The notes beneath the pieces are model-generated. The model searched no databases, was not told the DNA's origin, and worked only from the letters and a program-made list of their open reading frames with translations. A DNA stretch of 17,940 nucleotides from Chlamydomonas sphaeroides. Taxonomy: Eukaryota > Chlorophyta > Chlorophyceae > Chlamydomonadales > Chlamydomonadaceae. Positions 9,711 through 17,940 of the stretch are shown here, one piece after another. The first letter of the stretch is position 1; the number at the start of each line of letters is the position of its first letter. Where the stretch lies: assembly GCA_001662425.1 (NCBI GenBank), contig BDDC01000367.1, forward strand, positions 22,835-40,774, written 5' to 3'. A program made the translations under genes and the position numbers.

Positions 9711-10769
9711 GTGGGGCGCCCACCTCAGGTGCCGCCTGATGCGCTTTGGTTGCGACTTAGCCTTGGTGGTGCCGTGGGGGGAGGCATCTTTGTCCACGTA
9801 GATGATTTCATGATTATGGGGGCCCAGCACAGGGAGTCACCGGTGCCTTCGCTGTGCTGTATGACATTGGCGGCCAGCTGGGGCTACAGTGGAAGGCCAG
9901 CAAGGACAGGGGCCGCGACCAACCCCTGCAGCAGCTTGACTTCCTTGGCCCCCCTGTTCGACACGCGCGAGCAACGCATGAGCATCCCTGCAGGCAAGCG
10001 CGCCAGCTACGCAGTGGCGGTGCGGGCGCTGCTCGAGGCTGGGCGCCGGGGCGCCGTTCCGCGCGAGGAGCTGGAGGCAGTTGTGGGCCGGCTGGGCTTC
10101 ATCGCCCGGGCTTGCCGCTGGGGCTACGCCTTCCTGCAGGGGCTGTACGACGCCCTGGGGGCGGCGGCGGGGGCCAGCGGCAAGCCCCCTCTCCCGCTGA
10201 GCCTGCTGCGCCTGGTTCTGGCGCAGTCGGTCGTGGGGGGGCGAGGCGAGAGCCAGGCGGCGGTGGCCGTGCGCCAGCAGGACGCCTGCGTCTTTGTGCT
10301 GGCGTTCATCGGCATCCTGCGCCGGAGCGACGTAGTGCGGCTGGACTTAGCGGACGTGCAGCTGCCGGCCGGGGGCGGCGTGATTTTCGTGGTGCGGCGC
10401 AGCAAGACCGATCAGGTCGGGAGGAGGGCGGAGGTCTGCCTGGCCGACCGCACGCGGAGCGGCATCGCCTTTGGGCCGGTTGTGCGGGCGCACGTGCAGA
10501 ATAGGCTAGCGCAGATGGGGCCAGGGCGGGGCGGGCCGCTGCTATTCGGGGCCCAGGGCCACCGCTGGCCCAAGGCGACGGTCAGCGCGCGGCTAGGGGC
10601 GTGCCTGGAGGAGGCCCTGGCAGCGGAGCCAGAGCTGCGCCAGCGGGCGTCGGTGTTCGCCTCCCACAGCCTACGCAAGGGGGGGGCGACGGCGGCCGCG
10701 GACGCCGGCTGGAGCTTGGAGCAGACTAAGGAGCACGGACGCTGGCGCTCGGACGCGGTCCGGCGCTAG
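9711..10769 (+). pseudogene. RT-tyrosine recombinase polyprotein remnant, DIRS-like
   Basis: The RT catalytic box FVHVDDFMIMG has its VDD at 9798-9806. The next stretch makes sense only one frame over (about 9818-9949, GAFAVLYDIGGQLGLQWKAS to QQLDFLG). Sense then returns to the first frame with LFDTREQR and LEAVVGRLGFIARACRWGYAF, the RT C-terminal region of DIRS elements. The recombinase follows: GILRRSDVVRL holds the first catalytic Arg (10320-10325), RRSKTDQVGR the beta-hairpin Lys region, HSLRKGG the His-x-x-Arg (His 10665-10667, Arg 10674-10676) and KEHGRWRSDAVRR the last His/Trp box. The codon after VRR, where these enzymes carry the nucleophilic Tyr, is TAG (10767-10769). RNase H is not seen. 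The element cannot be active as it stands. Confidence 0.75.
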
Positions 10770-10822
10770 GTGCGGCCGTCAGTGGGCGTTAGGATGTGCC
10801 TAATGGCGCAGATGTAGCACGC

Positions 10823-12648
10823 GCCAGAATGATGGGGGTCAGGGAGTAGGGAAGGTGGCGCGTGCCCTGGCCGAGCCTTCGGCCGCCGTTGAGGGCGCGG
10901 GTACCGAGAGGGCCTAGGTTATTGGTTTTCAGGCCTTCGCCCGCGACCGGGAGGCCCAGGGTTGAGGAGGCTGGGCGGTGTCCTGGCCGGCCGGCTCCCG
11001 GGCGGCGGCTCTTGCCCCTTTGTTTGCATCTTTCAGGGTGCGCGCGCGTGCGGGTTGTTGGGTCTGCGGGCTGGGGAAATAAGGCCCGTTGGGCCAGCGA
11101 GGGTTTCAGTGTGTGGTCCGCCCGATCCGCCCCGAGCCCTCGACCGAACCGAGCGAAAGTGCGGGTGCTGTCGATCAATGCGGAGCCCGCCGGCGGCCCG
11201 CCATGGCTTGAAATCAGTAGGCCCGCTGCAAGCCGCCGCCGACGCCGCCGCGCGCCGCGCACCCCTCCCGTCCTCTTCCTGGCGTGGGCCGTGCGCCCCT
11301 GCTGCCGGCTCATCAAGGCGCGGCGCTGCTCCCCTAACCTACCTGCACGTCCGTGGGTCCGGCAGCGGGGCTAGGCTAGGGCTCACATGACTTACACGCT
11401 GTTTACAAAGCAGAAGCGCTTTCATGCGCCGCTCGGGCTGCTCACTGGACTAGGGGAGACTCCCCTGCATTGGACCCACGCCGGCTTCCAAGCTGGGGTG
11501 CCTGACGTCAACATGTGTTTCTTGCGCCGAACGTTACATGAATGGGAGCACCGAGCTGCCTTACGCAGCAGTACACTTCAGATCCATCAATCCCATGCAA
11601 ACAATAAGCTCATACATACGCGCTGGCTACATACCCATGGCCCCCCACCCTAGGACACCCGCCCTAACCGCGGGTTAAGCTTACGGGCCTGCCCCTGCTG
11701 GCCGGCGGCTAGCGCCACTGGCGATGCCGCATGGCCACAGCCGCCCCTGGCTCAAGCGCACACAGAGACGTCGCAGGTCGCAGGTCGCAGCCAGATGAAT
11801 GAACAACACAACCAGCAGCAGCGCTCAGGGCAGCACAGCACCCAGACGGCCGTACGGCGAGCAGCGTACGGCGTGCGCTGTCTAACTCTAGGGCCCCTGC
11901 TGGGAACGGCTGAGCCGCGCCCGGGCTGAGCCAGGTCTATCTATCTCCGCCGCAGCCATACCGCGCCGCCAACAAGCGGAAAAGCCACGCACGTTCACGC
12001 AGCTCAGCATAGCCCCAGCAGCAGGCGCAGCAGGCTTGCTCCGCCGCCCGTCCAGCCTCCAAAATGCCGACAAGCGTGTTACCGCATCACAGAGCAAAGT
12101 ACGTATGTAGCTAGTACCCGTACTTGCCCATGAATCCTGCGGAGTGGCACGGCCCCAGGACGTTGTTTCAATCCATATCAGCATCGCACATATGCGGCAG
12201 GCCTTGGGTGGGGCCCAGACAAACGAAGCTGCTGCTGCGGAGGAGCACATACAGCCGCTCTAATCATATTCAAGCCACGAGCCGAGCATATTAACACACG
12301 CAGACACAAATGCAACTAGCCGCGCCTGCTGCTGGCAATCCGCAGAAGCCAGCCCGGTACGGGCCGTACTAGGACACGGCTTGCCTATCTCGGCGGACAC
12401 CCACAGCACGCTTGCGGTGATAGCTGACTCGTCAACCCTACCATAGCCCTAAAAAACCCCTCACCGCTGCCAGAAAGCTATACCCCATTCGTCGAGCCGC
12501 CTACCTGACAGGAACTACACTGAAACGCGCATGCTACTCACTCGGCCAGCGCGCCATATGCATCCACGTACTCGACTATGCCATGCGAATGCGATGGCGT
12601 CGCGGCGGCTTGGCCAGGGGCATACCGCCACGGGCGGCACATTTACCC
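10823..12648. other. Gene-poor region, no gene recognised
   Basis: The first part (to about 11380) is still very GC-rich and may be the non-coding 3' end of the retroelement. From about 11390 to 12640 base composition is visibly less GC-rich and no frame on either strand has coding character. A - strand frame at 11888-12250 (120 codons) is the longest in that part but has no domain, no GC3 bias and an arbitrary composition. No tRNA-like T-loop (GGTTCGA type) was found. Confidence 0.5.
11770..11790 (+). repeat. Three perfect copies of the 7-mer GTCGCAG
   Basis: GTCGCAG occurs three times head to tail. It is short and has no recognised function. Confidence 0.9.
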
Positions 12649-13569
12649 CTAGCTACCGCCCGCCACATGAAATCCCTCCCTTCGTAACTGGCGGGCTACC
12701 CTAAAGCTCGCTCCCGCGGCAGCGCCGCTGACGCGCTTCGGGCGCGCACGCGTGGGCGCGGGTGGCTCCACACGCGCGGGCGTGAGCGCCTCCAGCTGCT
12801 CCTCCTCCGAGTCCGCCGGCGCGGTGGGTCCGATGGGGCGGCATAGGAGGCGCCGTTGGGAGAAGGCGCGGCGATGGTATAGGGCGGAGGAGGAGGAGGG
12901 TACGATGGAACGGTATAGGAGGGGCCGTACGGAGGAGGCGCGGCTCTTGCGTAGGGTGGAGGGGGACGAGAGTACGATGGGGCGGCATAGGAGGGGCCGT
13001 ACGGAGGAGGCCCGGCGACTGTGTAGGGTGGAGGAGGGTACGGTGAGGCGGCATTAGAGGTGCGGTAGGGAGGAGGCGCGGCGCTGGTGTACGGCGGCGG
13101 AGGAGGAGGGTACGATGGGGCGGCAAAGGTGGGGCCGTAGGGAGGAGGCGCGGCGCTGGTGTACGGCGGCGGAGGAGGAGGGTACGATGAGGCGGTATAG
13201 GAGGGGCCGAAGGGAGGAGGCGCAGCGCTAGCGTAGAGCGGCGGCGGCGAAGGAGGGTACGATGAGGCGGTATAGGAGGGGCCGTAGGGAGGAGGCGCGC
13301 CGATGGTGTACGGTGCGTGGAGGAGGAGGTGGAGGGTACGATGGGGCGGCATAGGAAGGGCCGTAGGGAGGAGGCGCGGCGCTGGCGTACGGCGGCGTAG
13401 GTTATAGGTTCGTCGGGGCCGCATGTGAGGGGCCGTAGGGACGAGGTGCGGCGCTGTCATTATGAGGTGGATGAGGGTACGATGGAGCCGCATTGGAGGA
13501 GGGGGTTGGGAGGAGCAGCAGCAAGGCTGCCGACAGAGGGCGAGCACGGGCCGCGGCAGGTGGCGGCAT
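12649..13569 (-). pseudogene. Secreted Pro/Tyr-rich tandem-repeat (extensin-like) protein, reading frame broken
   Basis: The - strand ATG at 13569-13567 opens a secretory signal: basic start, then PLSAALLLLLPTPSSNA. About nine to ten repeats of 22-24 residues follow, consensus APPPYGPSYAAPSYPPPPPP plus a short Y-T/A-S linker, of the sort found in hydroxyproline-rich wall or extracellular glycoproteins, where Tyr can cross-link. The frame is broken: TAA at 13404-13402 after 55 codons, a one-base shift near 13310-13330, and a further frame choice near 12830-12850. There, the sense frame with strong GC3 bias reads PADSEEEQLEAL and RARPKRVSG to a TAG at 12651-12649, while the main repeat frame ends in an Arg-rich tail at 12696. 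It may be a pseudogene, a gene with unseen introns, or sequence error inside repeats. No named family can be assigned. Confidence 0.45.
12815..13510 (-). repeat. Coding minisatellite, unit about 60-72 bp
   Basis: Nine or ten imperfect head-to-tail copies, each containing (on the - strand) CCTCCTCCCTACGGCCC and a CCATCGTACCCTCC-type block followed by a variable run of CCT/CCG codons. Unit length differs mostly in the number of proline codons. This is the DNA form of the Pro/Tyr-rich protein repeat, and it invites slippage and unequal exchange. Confidence 0.85.
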
Positions 13570-15816
13570 GGCGGACTTTTCGAAGGACGCTTCGTATGGG
13601 ATGCCCCTTCAATCAGACACGCGTCGCTGATGTCCGATGCTCCAGGGATGTTTTTGAGTCGCGCAGGCCAAGCAGCGGTGCTCGGCAGCGCGAGCGGGGT
13701 GAATTCTTATCCAGCCCACTCGACGGAGCAGGCCCCAACGGCGAGCGTTTAGAGAGAAAGATGTTTGGAACGCATGAAAGACGGGACGCGCCAGTACGCG
13801 CGGTCGGGCTCGAGGTTTACGCTGCTTATCACGGTGCGTGGGCATGTTGTAATGCATTTTGAGTCTGCTGCGGGTCGGCTACGGGCCGGCTTACACCAAC
13901 GCAACCGACCACACAATCGATCATATCTGCGCTGCAAGCATGTGTAAGTGAATATGGGGGATGCGATGCGCCCAACATCTGGGCTCACGCCGGCGGGACT
14001 AACCCAACCAGGGGGGAATGGGTTCCGCAGTAGACAGCGGCTGAGCGTTTACATCAGGAGGGGCAGCGAGCTAGGTGCTATCTAGGCAGCCGGCTGGGTC
14101 GTCGCGCCCAGGAGCAACGGAGCCCTTCCGCTATCGATGCATGCAGCGCCATTGTCCCCACAGCACAGGACGGCGTCCCATGTCACGCACGCCCGGTTGC
14201 CAGGGTGGTATCCTCCGTCCTTGCTGGGAATCCTAGGATTCCGAGCAAGTAAGGACGGCCAGGCCTGGCCGGTGGGCGCCCCACACGCGCTGGGCGAGGC
14301 AATGCGCGCATCATGCATGTTGCCAATGCATTATTTACATGTATACACCAACACATTGAGCCGTGGTGAGTAGCCTGCGGACCACCTGCTCGCCCCTGCA
14401 CAGCAGCAGCGAAGCCGTGACGAAGCCGGGTAGCCCAGACGCGTGCCGTACAAAACAAACTACGAACAGTAGCATAAGCCGGGGGCTAAAGAGCAGTTGG
14501 CGGTTGGTGGGCGCTGCCGCAACACCGCGCCGCCGCCGACCTACTCTCAATGACACCCCATCGGCACGATAACACACACATCAAGCAGCTTCTGCCAAGG
14601 ATGCAAAAAATCAAGAACCAGCTGAAGGTCAGGTGATGATGCTGGCTGGCCCGGCGATCTGCGCGTGGGGCCAGCGCACAGCGGCCCTCCACGCGGCGGC
14701 GCCACGGAGCATAAGGACACGCTGCCGTGCGGGGCCCGCCTTATGTGCCAGCCGAGCCCAGGCGGGATCCCCCCAACGACCGGAAGTTCGCAGGCCTCTC
14801 TGCAAAGCAGGCAACGGTGGATGGATATCATAGGGCTCATGTATGTAGTTGGTGCTGCATATCAAGCAACATACGGATACGCGCTAGACGCGCGGTAGTG
14901 GTTACTAGCCTCAAGCAACAGCCCGCAAACCTGTCCCAGCTGGGCATGGGTGCATGGCTCGCTCCAGAAAGAGGCTACCCAGACAAGACGCACACCGTCG
15001 GTCATGCCTTATCCCTCCGGCCTCCGCCCAAGCCTCCGCCACCCGGCCCATCGCCGCCCGGCCCATCGCCGCAGCCAGGGCGGAAGCAGGCCGGGCGCTC
15101 AGCCCCGAGCAGCTGGAGGCGCTGCATCCTCATCCTCAGCAGCATGTATGTTCACCATGTCCAACGGCTCGTGCCCCTGACGGGGCGAGCCAACAGTTCG
15201 CTACCTCATGAAGCAATCCGACGTCAACATCTGCAGCAGCACCGTCCTGCTGTCTGGCGCGTCGCACGCCTGCTGCTGACTGTCAGCCCCTCGGCGCCAT
15301 CGCAAGGCCGCGCTGCTGGTACGCCGGGCCGTGGCCCTGGGATGCACTGCGCCGCACAGTCGCAGTGCCGCCACAACATCTCAAGCCATCCTACATACGG
15401 CAATGTTTACGTCGACAACACACAGCTAGCGCGTCTGCCTGCCAGTCCTGGCATGATGACGCGGTTTGGTCGAGCCCGCTTCGATCCAGCAAGCAAGGCT
15501 GCGAGCCCAGTATGGCTGGCGGGGCACCCGCACGCACGCGTATTCGGCCATGGGCCACCTACGAATCATTCCCCGGTGGGGGCGTCAGCGCAATCGAGCG
15601 TAGCCGAGTCGTGCATATAAATCAGCCCACACACGCCACTCCGCCCACGCCGGGCTCTCCACACAAGCCACTCCGCACCAGTTGGGCTTGTCACGCACGC
15701 GCACTGTGAATGTGCCGATACCGGCCGCGGCTCCGCAGGAGCCCACTTTGCGAGCAAGCGCGCACAATTGGAGGGAAGCACATGCACTTGCGCGTTGGCT
15801 GCTGCGCCCTACGTTT
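13570..15816. other. Gene-poor region, no gene recognised
   Basis: Composition is mixed, with AT-richer patches. The longest + strand frame (14727-15620) has Trp/His/Cys-rich composition, no domain and no codon bias, except for a short PPPGPSPPGPSPQP stretch near 15040-15080 that resembles a wall-protein relic. The part next to 15816 should contain the 3' UTR of the - strand membrane-protein gene, but I find no TGTAA on the - strand within about 1.4 kb of its stop. Confidence 0.45.
14215..14258. repeat. 44-bp imperfect inverted repeat centred on CCTAGG
   Basis: The left arm (14215-14234) pairs with the right arm (14235-14258) with one mismatch and one 4-nt bulge and no loop, centred on AATCCTAGGATT. 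A perfect 16-bp palindrome CGGCCAGGCCTGGCCG (14256-14271) abuts and overlaps it by three bases. It could be a small foldback element remnant or a structured RNA/DNA site; no function can be assigned. Confidence 0.85.
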
Positions 15817-17718
15817 CTACTGGGGCGTGCGGCCGGCGTGCGCGCCGATCCCACCGAGCGCACCCGCCGGCATCGGGTTGTCGGGCGAGAGCGCGCCCGG
15901 GCTGCCCTGCCGCTGCTCCTCCGCCTGCAGCCGGCGCAGCAGCTCACCGGCGGGCAGGCGCACGCGCTGCTCGGGGTCCTCCGGCCGCGGCAGCCTGCTC
16001 ATGGACGCGGCGTGGGAGGCAGTCTCAAGCGCTGGCAGCAGGAAGCGCGACGGCTGGCGTGTGGCCAGGGCCGGCAGGATCGAGCGCGACGTTCGCACGC
16101 GCCCGCTGGCCGCCACCTCGTCGTCGTCGTCGTCGCCTTGCTGGTCCACGGGGTGCAGGTCCAGCTCGGCCGAGCTCCGGCTGCTGGTGCTGCCGCTGCC
16201 GCTGCTGAGTCGGCTGCCCGGGCGCGCGTGGGCATGCTGCCCAGCCTCCTGCTGCGGCTGCGGCTCCTGCAGGGGAGCCAGCTGCGGCTGCGGCTCCTGC
16301 CGTGCCCCCTCTTCCGCCGACGCCTGCATGGCGGGGCTGGGCAGGCCCTGCTCGGGCACATCCTCGATCGGCGGCGCTGGCGTCACGGCGCGCGCCTTGC
16401 GCCGGCGATGCAGCACAAAGCCCGCAATGGCCGCTGCGGCGAGGGCCGACAGCACCACCGCCACCACGATCCCCGCCACGGCGGCGGCCGCGATGCCGCT
16501 ACTGCCCGCGGCGACGGCGCCGCCGGCCGGCGACGGTGACGGCGACGGTGACGCCAACGGACCCGGAGACAGGGGGTCGAGGGTGCCAGGAGACTGTGCG
16601 GACTCCGGCGCCTGGCCGCTCGTTGGCACGCCCTGCGCCGGGCCGCCGGCAGAGGGCGGCGGTGGCGGCAACGGCATCAGGCCGGCAGGCGGAGGCTGGC
16701 TCGCCACGACCTTGGCAAGGGCGTCGCCCGTGTACCTGTAAGGCAGCGCCAGAGCGGGCAACCAGGGCCGTCAGCGGCGATGACACCGCACACCAGCAGA
16801 CTCACCCGCGGCCCCCGCCAGCGCCGGCCAGTGGCTCCCTCAACCACGCAGCCCCTCCCCGGCCCACGACTCACTGCGACGTGAAGCTGCTGATGCTGAT
16901 GCTGCCATCGCCCAGCTGCGTCGCCGCCGCCGCCAGGTTCTTGGCCTGAGTCAGCGCCACCGCCGAGGCGCCCACCATCGCCTGCCTCAGCGCCGCGACG
17001 TCCACGGGCACCCCCGACTGCGCCGCCGCCACCACCGCCGCCAAGCTCGTGGCCAGCAGTGCGTTGGATTCAGCGGCCGACTGCGCCAGGGCCGCGGCCT
17101 GCTCGGCAATCGCCTCGAAGTTGAGGTCGAGCGCGTCCGTCTGGGTCAGGTGGCGACGGTAGCCAGGCAGCAGTTGGGACTCGTTGGGGCCGGCGGCGCT
17201 GCCGCCGCGGAGCAGCGCGCCGCGCGACGCCAGGGGCTGGGCCAGCTCCAGTAGCGCAGAGCGGCGGCCCTTGAGCTGCTGCCGCTTGGCGGCGATGATC
17301 TGCTCAAAGGTGCCGCGCATGTGCTGCGGTGGTGGGGACGAAGGCAGCGAAGGGGAATGAGGCAGGGGCAGGGGCAGGGGCAGGGGCAGGTGTCGGGAGC
17401 TGCCGTGTCATATGTCACTTGCTGCCTGAATCCCGTCCGAAGCCCACAGCCCCATCCTAGCCCCCGTCGGCTACCCTCACCTGCAGCACCACCGCCTGCT
17501 GCGACAGGTCCAGCCTCTGGCCGGCGCCTCCCGGCGACTGCCGCTCCAGCAGCTGCGCCGCCGCCAGCTGCGCCGCCGCCATGGCCTCGCCCGCGCTGGT
17601 GGGCAGCTTGCGGGCGGTGAGCAGGCTGGCGAAGAAGGCTGAGCCCAGCGTGAGGGTGCCCAGCAGCCCGGCCTGGGCCATGGCCAACACCACGCCGCGG
17701 GACGTGGGGACCAGCACC
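15817..17718 (-). CDS. Unrecognised single-pass membrane protein with Pro/Ser-rich stalk (partial, continues off right edge)
   Basis: Three exons on the - strand join in frame: 17718-17481, 17323-16875 and 16735-15817, introns GT-AG (CTGCAG/GTGAGG, CGCA/GTGAGT, TTACAG). Together they give about 534 residues ending TAG at 15817. Exon 1 starts with a split codon after a TGTCCCAG acceptor, so an earlier exon lies further right. Exon 1 holds a hydrophobic stretch (GVVLAMAQAGLLG to FFASLL). Exon 2 is Ala-rich and helical (HMRGTFEQIIAAKRQQLKGR onward). Exon 3 has a Pro-rich and SPSPSPSP stalk, one strong membrane helix at about 16497-16411 (IAAAAVAGIVVAVVLSALA) and a stop-transfer HRRRK. A tail of roughly 200 residues follows, with two EPQPQ repeats, a Ser-rich patch and a DDDDDE run. 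The charge pattern predicts N-terminus outside or lumenal and tail cytosolic. No family is recognised; a surface or wall-anchored algal protein is an inference from the stalk. Confidence 0.62.
17361..17390 (+). repeat. Tandem GGCAGG hexamer, five copies (G-rich)
   Basis: Five head-to-tail copies of a 6-mer give repeated GGGG runs spaced by CA on the + strand, inside the intron 17480-17324 of the - strand membrane-protein gene. On the transcribed sense strand it is a CCCC-rich tract upstream of the acceptor. The G-rich strand could fold as a quadruplex. Confidence 0.85.
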
Positions 17719-17886
17719 CTGGGACAGGCAACATGGGGAGGTGGTTGGGAGGGGAAGACGGGAACAGGCTTGGATGGGGCAATGCAGGCGGGCTGGCGGG
17801 AGCAGCAAGGCGGGATTGGCCAATGGCCCGGCCTGGCCGGCGGCGCAGGCGCTCGGCCCTGCATGCTTCCGCACGATGGGGGGGGT

Positions 17887-17940
17887 GGCGGGCTCGATAT
17901 GCGGAGGGGGGGCGGGCTCGATATGGGGGGGGGGCGGGCT
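17887..17940. repeat. Tandem GGCGGGCTCGATATG repeat running off the right edge
   Basis: GGCGGGCTCGATATG begins at 17887 and again at 17911, and a third copy starts at 17933 and is cut by the window end, giving periods of 24 and 22. G runs of 6-10 separate the copies. It lies upstream of the first visible exon of the - strand gene, probably in an intron or the promoter. Confidence 0.85.

Larger units (their letters stand above)
9087..10822 (+). mobile_element. Decayed DIRS-like (tyrosine-recombinase) retrotransposon
   Basis: Three blocks lie in the order of a DIRS-type element: a basic Ala-rich gag-like piece (9087-9478), the end of a reverse transcriptase (about 9786-10165) and a tyrosine recombinase (about 10275-10769). 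RT plus tyrosine recombinase without an integrase is the signature of DIRS elements; TOC3 of Chlamydomonas and Kangaroo of Volvox are algal members. The fingers and early palm of the RT, the RNase H domain and the N-terminal part of the recombinase are missing or unrecognisable. Only about 115 nt separate the RT end from the recombinase core, so an internal deletion is likely. I could not find terminal inverted repeats, so the boundaries are those of the recognisable coding remains. Confidence 0.72.

Noticed and set aside
9640..9730. GAMGWGAHL, which resembles an RNase H motif
   Set aside because: It lies before the RT catalytic box, in a different frame and in the wrong order for a DIRS element, and no other RNase H motif is nearby.
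7571..10745. KEHGRW occurs both at the HDS C-terminus and in the recombinase
   Set aside because: The flanking residues differ completely and each copy fits its own family, so this is coincidence and not a captured HDS fragment.
11888..12250. A 120-codon - strand open frame
   Set aside because: No recognisable motif, no coding bias, and nothing supports it in the context.
14727..15620. A 297-codon + strand open frame
   Set aside because: No domain, no GC3 bias and an odd Trp/His/Cys content. The short PPPGPSPPGPSP stretch resembles wall proteins but is too short to support a gene.
15616..15621. TATAAA on the + strand
   Set aside because: No + strand gene follows; downstream is the 3' end of a - strand gene, so it is probably chance.
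15682..16741. Long + strand frames opposite the membrane-protein exon
   Set aside because: They are antisense to an exon with a membrane helix, correct splice phases and natural composition; their own composition is Arg/Cys/Pro noise.
1..17940. tRNA, rRNA, CRISPR or bacterial operon features
   Set aside because: No T-loop-like GGTTCGA signal, no rRNA core sequence and no spaced direct repeats were seen; the spliced genes rule out a bacterial operon.

Overview
The window looks like nuclear DNA of a green alga, probably Trebouxiophyceae or Chlorophyceae. The DNA is very GC-rich, genes are split by many short GT-AG introns, coding sequence ends almost every codon in G or C, and TGTAA polyadenylation-type motifs follow two of the genes. 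The anchor is a plastid-type isoprenoid gene (HDS/IspG) of plant/algal architecture. The algal assignment is inference; no ribosomal or marker gene is present.

Layout. (1) 9-762, + strand: the last three exons of a gene whose product reads as the C-terminal ATPase end of an SMC-like protein, closest by eye to the bacterial SMC type. (2) about 1187-7636, + strand: the HDS gene, 4-hydroxy-3-methylbut-2-enyl diphosphate synthase, in 17 visible exons that join in frame through GT-AG introns. Its plastid-targeting 5' end is unresolved. (3) 7637-9086: 3' UTR and intergenic DNA. (4) about 9087-10820, + strand: a decayed DIRS-like retrotransposon with a gag-like piece, the end of a reverse transcriptase and a tyrosine recombinase whose catalytic Tyr codon is replaced by TAG. 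(5) 10820-12648: no gene seen. (6) 12649-13569, - strand: a secreted Pro/Tyr-rich tandem-repeat protein, extensin-like, broken by a stop and frame changes. (7) 13570-15816: no convincing gene, one strong imperfect palindrome. (8) 15817-17718, - strand: three exons of an unrecognised single-pass membrane protein with a Pro/Ser-rich stalk, continuing off the right edge, where a G-rich tandem repeat begins.

The genes do not form a functional unit. HDS performs the penultimate step of the plastid MEP pathway. The SMC-like gene, if the call is right, works on chromosome or nucleoid structure. Two housekeeping-type genes lie at the left, a transposon-bearing gene-poor stretch of about 8 kb in the middle, and two lineage-type surface or wall protein genes at the right. 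I found no clearly new multi-gene system. The most informative oddities are the recombinase stop codon at its active-site position, the homopolymer-associated frame changes in the retroelement, the unresolved HDS 5' end, and the bacterial-type SMC tail.
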